Shown here: positions 61,101-64,000 of the stretch, one piece after another | How the letters are laid out: every line of letters starts with the position of its first letter | Numbering within the stretch: the first letter of the stretch is position 1 | NCBI GenBank assembly: GCA_013396755.1 | Contig: VWZF01006084.1 | Location: 631,469 to 695,468 of the forward strand | Reading direction: 5' to 3' | DNA length: 64,000 bases | Origin: Sclerurus mexicanus | Lineage: Eukaryota; Chordata; Aves; Passeriformes; Furnariidae | Notes under the pieces: model-generated | Databases searched by the model: none | Seen by the model: the letters and a program-made list of their open reading frames with translations, nothing else | Told to the model about the DNA's origin: nothing | Position numbers and translations under genes: made by a program

Positions 61101-61793
61101 TAAGAAGGCAGTGATACAATGACACAGATCTGATAAAGCACCGGTTGCAAGTTACCCTGCCCTTGGACACAGGGCAGAAAAAAACAATCTAAAATTGTCT
61201 TTCTGAAAAAAAAAAACCAAAAATCAGTGGGAATCTAACTATAAACAGTGAAAGCACTAGACTTCTGCAGCTTGAAGTTACGACTGCAGAAGCACAGCTT
61301 AGTACTCCCCTACTTTACTGGCAAACAAAGCCAACAGTAGGATGAAGCCCGCAGAATCATTTGTGGCCCATGGCCATGGGCAGACACAGGCAACCAGCAT
61401 CAAATCCCTTTGTACCTCTGCAGTCTACTTGTCATCCAGGGCAACTGTGAGCCCTGTAGGAAACCACCACGGTTTCTTGTAGTTCTTGCCTTTTTTCTTG
61501 TTTCTTAAGGTAGGCAAACCTTAAGGTTTGGCCAAACATTAATTTTAATACAAAGCTCAAAAGGAAAGGAAGATGAGCTCTAGTAATTTTGGGAAAATGG
61601 CATTCCAAAGATCACATGAAAACCTTCACCAAACTCAAAGCTTCAATATATATCTGATTATTTATTACAAAACCACCAAACGAGAACACTATCAGAAAGA
61701 AGTTAACAAAAAAAACAAAGTAGAAAGTAACCACTTACCATGAGAGAGTGAAGCTACTTTGTCAGCCCAAAACAGGGCACTTTGATACTGCTG
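42870..61793 (-). CDS. CDC16: CDC16 (APC6) gene, exons 2-18 (coding exons joined; exon 1 not found)
   Basis: CDC16 is a tetratricopeptide-repeat subunit of the anaphase-promoting complex, the ubiquitin ligase that targets cyclins and securin in mitosis. It forms a homodimer and its TPR groove holds CDC26 (family knowledge). Seventeen exons join in phase without a stop to 608 codons, 607 residues plus stop. The human protein has about 620, so only about 16 N-terminal residues (exon 1) are missing. TPR-like helix pairs run through most of the protein, for example in the SALFWADKVASL, YSYKEALKLDVYCFEAF, RFFSQALSIAPEDPFVMHE and YHRQALVLIPQNASTYSAI regions. The acidic C-terminus ends EIEMNESDMMLETSMSDHST, as in mammals. 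It lies upstream of UPF3A in the same direction, as in human. Confidence 0.97.
44223..44313 (-). CDS. CDC16: CDC16 exon 17
   Basis: Encodes ALGLRRDDTFSVTMLGHCIE to DSEAYI, the last TPR helices. Acceptor TTAATAG, donor TTG|GTAAGT. Confidence 0.97.
44886..45021 (-). CDS. CDC16: CDC16 exon 16
   Basis: Encodes KYEEALEYHRQALVLIPQ to GNFESAIDYFHT, a complete canonical TPR. Acceptor CTAACAG, donor ACG|GTACGT. Confidence 0.97.
47016..47077 (-). CDS. CDC16: CDC16 exon 15
   Basis: Encodes VTVDKWEPLLNNLGHVCRKL plus two bases. Acceptor TTTGCAG, donor CAA|GTAAGC. Confidence 0.96.
48772..48835 (-). CDS. CDC16: CDC16 exon 14
   Basis: Encodes WKTAEKWFLDALEKIKAIGN and E. The codon split over the upstream junction reads GAC (Asp), where human has Glu. 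Donor GAG|GTATTT is slightly weak. Confidence 0.96.
49421..49573 (-). CDS. CDC16: CDC16 exon 13
   Basis: Encodes CHLPMLYIGLEYGLTNNSKL to EVGVVAFQNG, one and a half TPRs. Acceptor TTTTTAG, donor AGA|GTAAGC. Confidence 0.97.
50316..50441 (-). CDS. CDC16: CDC16 exon 12
   Basis: Encodes KATTLERTYGPAWIAYGHSF to YFTAAQLMK. Acceptor GTTTTAG, donor AGG|GTATGT. Confidence 0.97.
52316..52389 (-). CDS. CDC16: CDC16 exon 11
   Basis: Encodes VSWFAVGCYYLMVGHKNEHA to RRYL. Acceptor GTGTAG, donor CAG|GTAATT. Confidence 0.97.
52390..53068 (-). other. CDC16 intron 10, holding a CR1 fragment
   Basis: The intron is short, and about a third of it is the CR1 copy listed separately. I see nothing else in it. Confidence 0.8.
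52565..52810 (+). mobile_element. CR1 fragment in CDC16 intron 10
   Basis: Sense CR1, diverged: GGGGCTTGTTCAGCCTTACA, AAAGCTTATTGCTGTCTTCA, AGAGCCAGACTCTTCTCAGG and TTTTCACTGTGAAGGTGATC. The 3' tail is absent. Confidence 0.75.
53069..53118 (-). CDS. CDC16: CDC16 exon 10
   Basis: A 50-nt exon encoding LFYLSHKLVDLYPNNP. Acceptor TATGTAG, donor CCT|GTAAGT. Confidence 0.96.
54678..54757 (-). CDS. CDC16: CDC16 exon 9
   Basis: Encodes VMEKDPFHANCLPVHIGTLV to ELNKAN. Acceptor TTTTTCAG after a long pyrimidine tract, donor ATG|GTAAGA. Confidence 0.97.
55792..55925 (-). CDS. CDC16: CDC16 exon 8
   Basis: Encodes YNKPSETLIPESVDGLQENL to KMCYKLTS. Acceptor CTTTCAG, donor AGT|GTAAGT. Confidence 0.97.
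56540..56634 (-). CDS. CDC16: CDC16 exon 7
   Basis: Encodes KELLESLPLSRQCTEEEQEL to LFENKLKK. Acceptor CTTATAG, donor AAG|GTAAAT. Confidence 0.97.
57284..57443 (-). CDS. CDC16: CDC16 exon 6
   Basis: Encodes IKSSICLLRGKIYDALDNRT to HHMLTAQE. Acceptor CCACCAG. The donor AAG|GTCTGG is the weakest in the gene, with no match at +3 to +6 beyond the G at +5, yet the reading frame continues exactly into exon 7. Confidence 0.95.
57444..59265 (-). other. CDC16 intron 5
   Basis: About 1.8 kb. A 109-codon plus-strand frame here (57823-58152) has no recognisable motif and is not called. No repeat recognised. Confidence 0.75.
59266..59406 (-). CDS. CDC16: CDC16 exon 5
   Basis: Encodes YAAKEHQQALDILDMEEPIN to WEMSQSS (47 codons). 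Acceptor TGGTTAG, donor TCT|GTAAGT. Confidence 0.97.
60194..60232 (-). CDS. CDC16: CDC16 exon 4 (39-nt microexon)
   Basis: Encodes exactly 13 residues, LYEACRYLAARCH. Acceptor TTCCAG, donor CAT|GTGAGT. It is phase 0 on both sides, so skipping would keep the frame but remove half of a TPR helix. Confidence 0.96.
60730..60827 (-). CDS. CDC16: CDC16 exon 3
   Basis: Encodes EPQDIYWLAQCLYLTAQYHR to LRSRKLDK. Acceptor ATTTTAG, donor AAG|GTAAGT. Confidence 0.97.
61739..61793 (-). CDS. CDC16: CDC16 exon 2 (first exon found)
   Basis: Encodes QQYQSALFWADKVASLSH. Acceptor TTTACAG followed by CAGCAG, donor ATG|GTAAGT. No in-frame start codon exists here, so an upstream exon of about 16 codons (in human starting MNLERLRKRVRQYLDQ) must precede it. 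Confidence 0.95.
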
Positions 61794-61854
61794 CTGTAAA
61801 AGCATGATAGAAATAATTAGTATTCCTTTGGTGTTAGTTTTCCTGGATTATTTT

Positions 61855-62040
61855 GACTAGACCAGGTTGCTCAAAGCTCCATGCAACTTGGCATTGAACA
61901 TTTTCAGGGATGGGGCATCCACAACCTTTCTGGGCAACCTGTCCCAGCGCCTCACCTCCCTCACAGTTCAGAATTTCTTCCTAATGTCTGATCTAAACCT
62001 ACTCTCCTTTAGTTTGAATCCATTCCCCCTGGCAACGATC
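61855..62040 (-). mobile_element. CR1 fragment upstream of CDC16 exon 2
   Basis: Antisense CR1: CTAGACCAGGTTGCTCAAAG, TTTTCAGGGATGGGGCATCC, GGGCAACCTGTCCCAGCGCC and CAGAATTTCTTCCTAATGTC. Its CR1 3' terminus is missing on the left. Confidence 0.9.
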
Positions 62041-62275
62041 ATACAACCATTAAGGTTGGAGAAGACCTCCGAGACCACCAGGTCCAGCCGCCGACAGAAC
62101 CCCACAATTAAACAACACCCCCACGTGCCACGCCCACCCGGGCTTTGAACACCTCCGGGGGTGGTCACTCCGCCATTCCCCCAGGGAAAGACCCAGTGTT
62201 TAACCACCCTCTCAGTGAAGCGATTTTTATTCTTAATATCCAACCCGGGCCTGGGGCCGCCCCTCCTTGCCCCAG
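62041..62275 (-). mobile_element. Second, GC-rich CR1 copy abutting the first
   Basis: CR1 starts again at its 3' end: ACCATTAAGGTTGGAGAAGA, CCTCCGAGACCACCAGGTCC, GGGCTTTGAACACCTCCGGG and CTCAGTGAAGCGATTTTTAT. It appears to have inserted next to or within the first copy, in the same orientation. Confidence 0.8.
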
Positions 62276-62600
62276 GTGAGCGCGGCAGGGCAGGATCCCG
62301 CACACAGGCCTTCGCCTGCAGCCGGCTGGCCTCCTCCTCCTGCTGCCCCTCCACGCGGGGCGGGAGCAGGAAAACCCNTTAACTCGAGTTAATGAAGTTG
62401 TAAGGCACCAGGCCCTGTCCGGGGCTGGTGCCAGGGACAGTTTGCGTTCGGGAATAGGGAGTTATGGAAGCGGATAAAGATGTGGCCGGAACAAGCCTTT
62501 GGCACATGAGAGGCCCTTTGAGCGCGGAGCAGAGTGGTCACGGTGACCAGGACACCCCGTCTCCCCGCACAGGCCGCCACACCAAACCCCGCCAGAACAG
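62270..62600. promoter_or_regulatory. GC-rich block around an N, possible CDC16 promoter
   Basis: GC- and CpG-rich sequence lies on both sides of an N at 62378, about 0.5-0.8 kb upstream of CDC16 exon 2. The position suits the CDC16 promoter and first exon, but the exon 1 peptide cannot be found. The promoter role is inference. Confidence 0.35.
62378..62378. other. Single N in GC-rich sequence
   Basis: An unresolved base in GAAAACCCNTTAACTCG, with an abrupt change of base composition from GC-rich to mixed at this point. It may mark a closed gap. Confidence 0.95.
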
Positions 62601-62607
62601 AGGCCCG

Positions 62608-62677
62608 CTCCTCTCACCATGCTCCTTTCACCATGCTCCTCTCACCATGCTCCTCTCACAATGCTCCTCTCACCATG
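62608..62677. repeat. 14-bp tandem repeat, five copies
   Basis: Five consecutive units of CTCCTCTCACCATG, with one substitution in unit 2 (C to T) and one in unit 4 (C to A). No coding role is apparent. Confidence 0.95.
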
Positions 62678-62679
62678 CT

Positions 62680-64000
62680 GACACGGCTGGGGCTCTTGGG
62701 GCACATAAAAAGCACAATTTCTGGGCTGGGGCCATGCTTTGCGGACCTTTGTGGCCGGGTCACCCAGCGCGTGCTGAAATGGAGGCTTTCCTTCTCCTGC
62801 CGAGCTTCTTCACCTCACAGATATTTGTGTCTTCACTAAATTGAATAGGAGAGGTTTTCCTCGCACCTTGGGCCTGGAGGTGGACTTTGCAGGAGGGGTG
62901 TGTGGGGTCAGGCCCGGCCGCCTCTGGGACCGCGTGGGTTAAGGAGCCATTCCCCACTGCTGGAGCCTGTCCTGTCGGCTCTCGCCGCGGAAAGCCAGGC
63001 AGCATGAACCATTACACCGCCGGATCTGAAGCAACTCGGGTGCCGGCCAACACGGGTCTCAGCGGAGACAAGGAGACAAGGAGAGCAATGCCCTGTTGGG
63101 TTCCATGGAGGGGGAAGAGCTACCCCGGGGTTACGGGCACAGAAGGCCCCAGAGGTGGCTGCTGGTCACAAGCAGCTCCTGCTGGAGAAAAATGGATCCC
63201 CGAGCCCTCTCTTGAGCTATTTGCAAGAGCTGCACTTGGATTAAAACTCTCTGATTTCAGTGATTTCCCCCTGTCCTTAGATAGGTCAGCTTCTCGCCTC
63301 ACTCCACGTCACTCTCCGGGAGCCGATTCTTCTCCGGTGCTGTCGAGTGTGTGTGCTGCACATGGCACATACTTGTTTTATGCCTGCAGTAACACAGATT
63401 TATTTTGCTTTTTTTTTTCCCCTCAACTGCATTCGTAGGTCTGCTCCGTTTCCATGTTTTGGTAGCCAAAATGTTTTGCTTTGAGGAGAGCAAAATCTCT
63501 GTTCGTCTTTCCATTAGAACACATGATGAAGAGACTAATCCTTTTGATAGTGGTTTCTTTAGTGCTGGTAGTCCTATCTAGGGAGTTTTATCATCACTTT
63601 CTGCTCCCCTAAATATGTGGGGGTTTGGGTGTACAAATAGTTTCCATTGCAGGATGCAGTCAAGCTGTTGTACCTTCAACTCTCTAAAACTTGTGGGTTG
63701 TTATGAGTGCTACCACTCCATGCAAATACTGTCACATAGACAGAAACCAGGTTCTGATACAGTCTTCTGATAATTCTGACACAAAATTTGCCTGTATAGC
63801 AATAATGAATCCCAAAAGGTGTGTTTGAGTCCTTCTATATGAGTTCTTCCATTTGTAGGTTGCATTCAGTGACTGTCTACAGTACTTGGAAATCTTTTGT
63901 TTTTTTAATAACTGGTTTCTGGTGAAACTGAACATTATCCAAGCAGAACAACAAAAAAAAATCTGTTCCTCTCTAATGCTATTGCATTTAAGCTTGAAAC
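62680..64000. other. CDC16 5' flank, nothing assigned
   Basis: Moderately GC-rich to about 63.3 kb, then AT-rich. A 183-codon plus-strand frame (62887-63438) has a low-complexity composition and no domain that I can recognise. No further gene or repeat is supported. Confidence 0.5.

Larger units (their letters stand above)
43136..61738 (-). other. Remaining CDC16 introns
   Basis: The sixteen introns between the exons listed above range from about 0.5 to 2 kb. Apart from the CR1 in intron 10, a T-run at 43749-43763 and scattered short A/T runs, I see no repeats, RNA genes or nested genes. Chance open frames occur on both strands, none with recognisable motifs. Confidence 0.7.

Noticed and set aside
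62887..63438. 183-codon plus-strand open frame in the CDC16 5' flank
   Set aside because: No recognisable domain, low-complexity composition in GC-rich DNA and no supporting signals.

Overview
This is vertebrate nuclear DNA, almost certainly from a bird and possibly a songbird. Three genes lie head-to-tail on the minus strand, split by GT-AG introns. The interspersed repeats are mostly CR1 LINE fragments. There is also an avian LTR-type repeat and a degraded SINE with a tRNA-Ile-like head and a CR1 tail, a type I recall from passerines. I could not run any database search, so gene names rest on recognising exon peptides and gene order.

Layout from left to right (all genes transcribed right to left): (1) 1-1140 holds the 5' part of the large coding exon of CHAMP1, a zinc-finger protein of kinetochore and chromatin; its C-terminal part lies beyond the left edge. 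(2) 1141-15180 is CHAMP1 intron or 5' flank and intergenic DNA, with a GC-rich CR1 cluster and a 31-base assembly gap near 8.4-9.1 kb that may be the CHAMP1 promoter island. (3) 15329-37586 holds nine coding exons of UPF3A, a nonsense-mediated decay factor, complete from the UPF2-binding RRM-like domain to the C-terminal exon-junction-complex motif; only the first exon is not found. (4) 37590-42860 is the UPF3A/CDC16 interval, with an LTR interrupted by a CR1, a CpG-rich block containing an N, and more CR1. (5) 42870-61793 holds seventeen coding exons of CDC16/APC6, a tetratricopeptide-repeat scaffold subunit of the anaphase-promoting complex; again only the short first exon is not found. (6) 61855-64000 has CR1 copies, a GC-rich stretch with an N, a 14-bp tandem repeat and otherwise unassigned 5' flank.

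The order CDC16-UPF3A-CHAMP1 in a single direction is the same as on human chromosome 13q34. The proteins act in separate processes (mitotic ubiquitin ligation, mRNA surveillance, chromosome alignment), so this is conserved synteny and not an operon-like unit. The splice phases of all 26 UPF3A and CDC16 exons join without conflict, giving 422 residues of UPF3A and 607 of CDC16. Both genes therefore look intact apart from first exons that appear to have dropped out of the assembly. I found no novel biological system. The most useful observations concern assembly dropouts, the UPF3A splicing signals, a 33-nt coding repeat in CHAMP1 and nested transposable elements.
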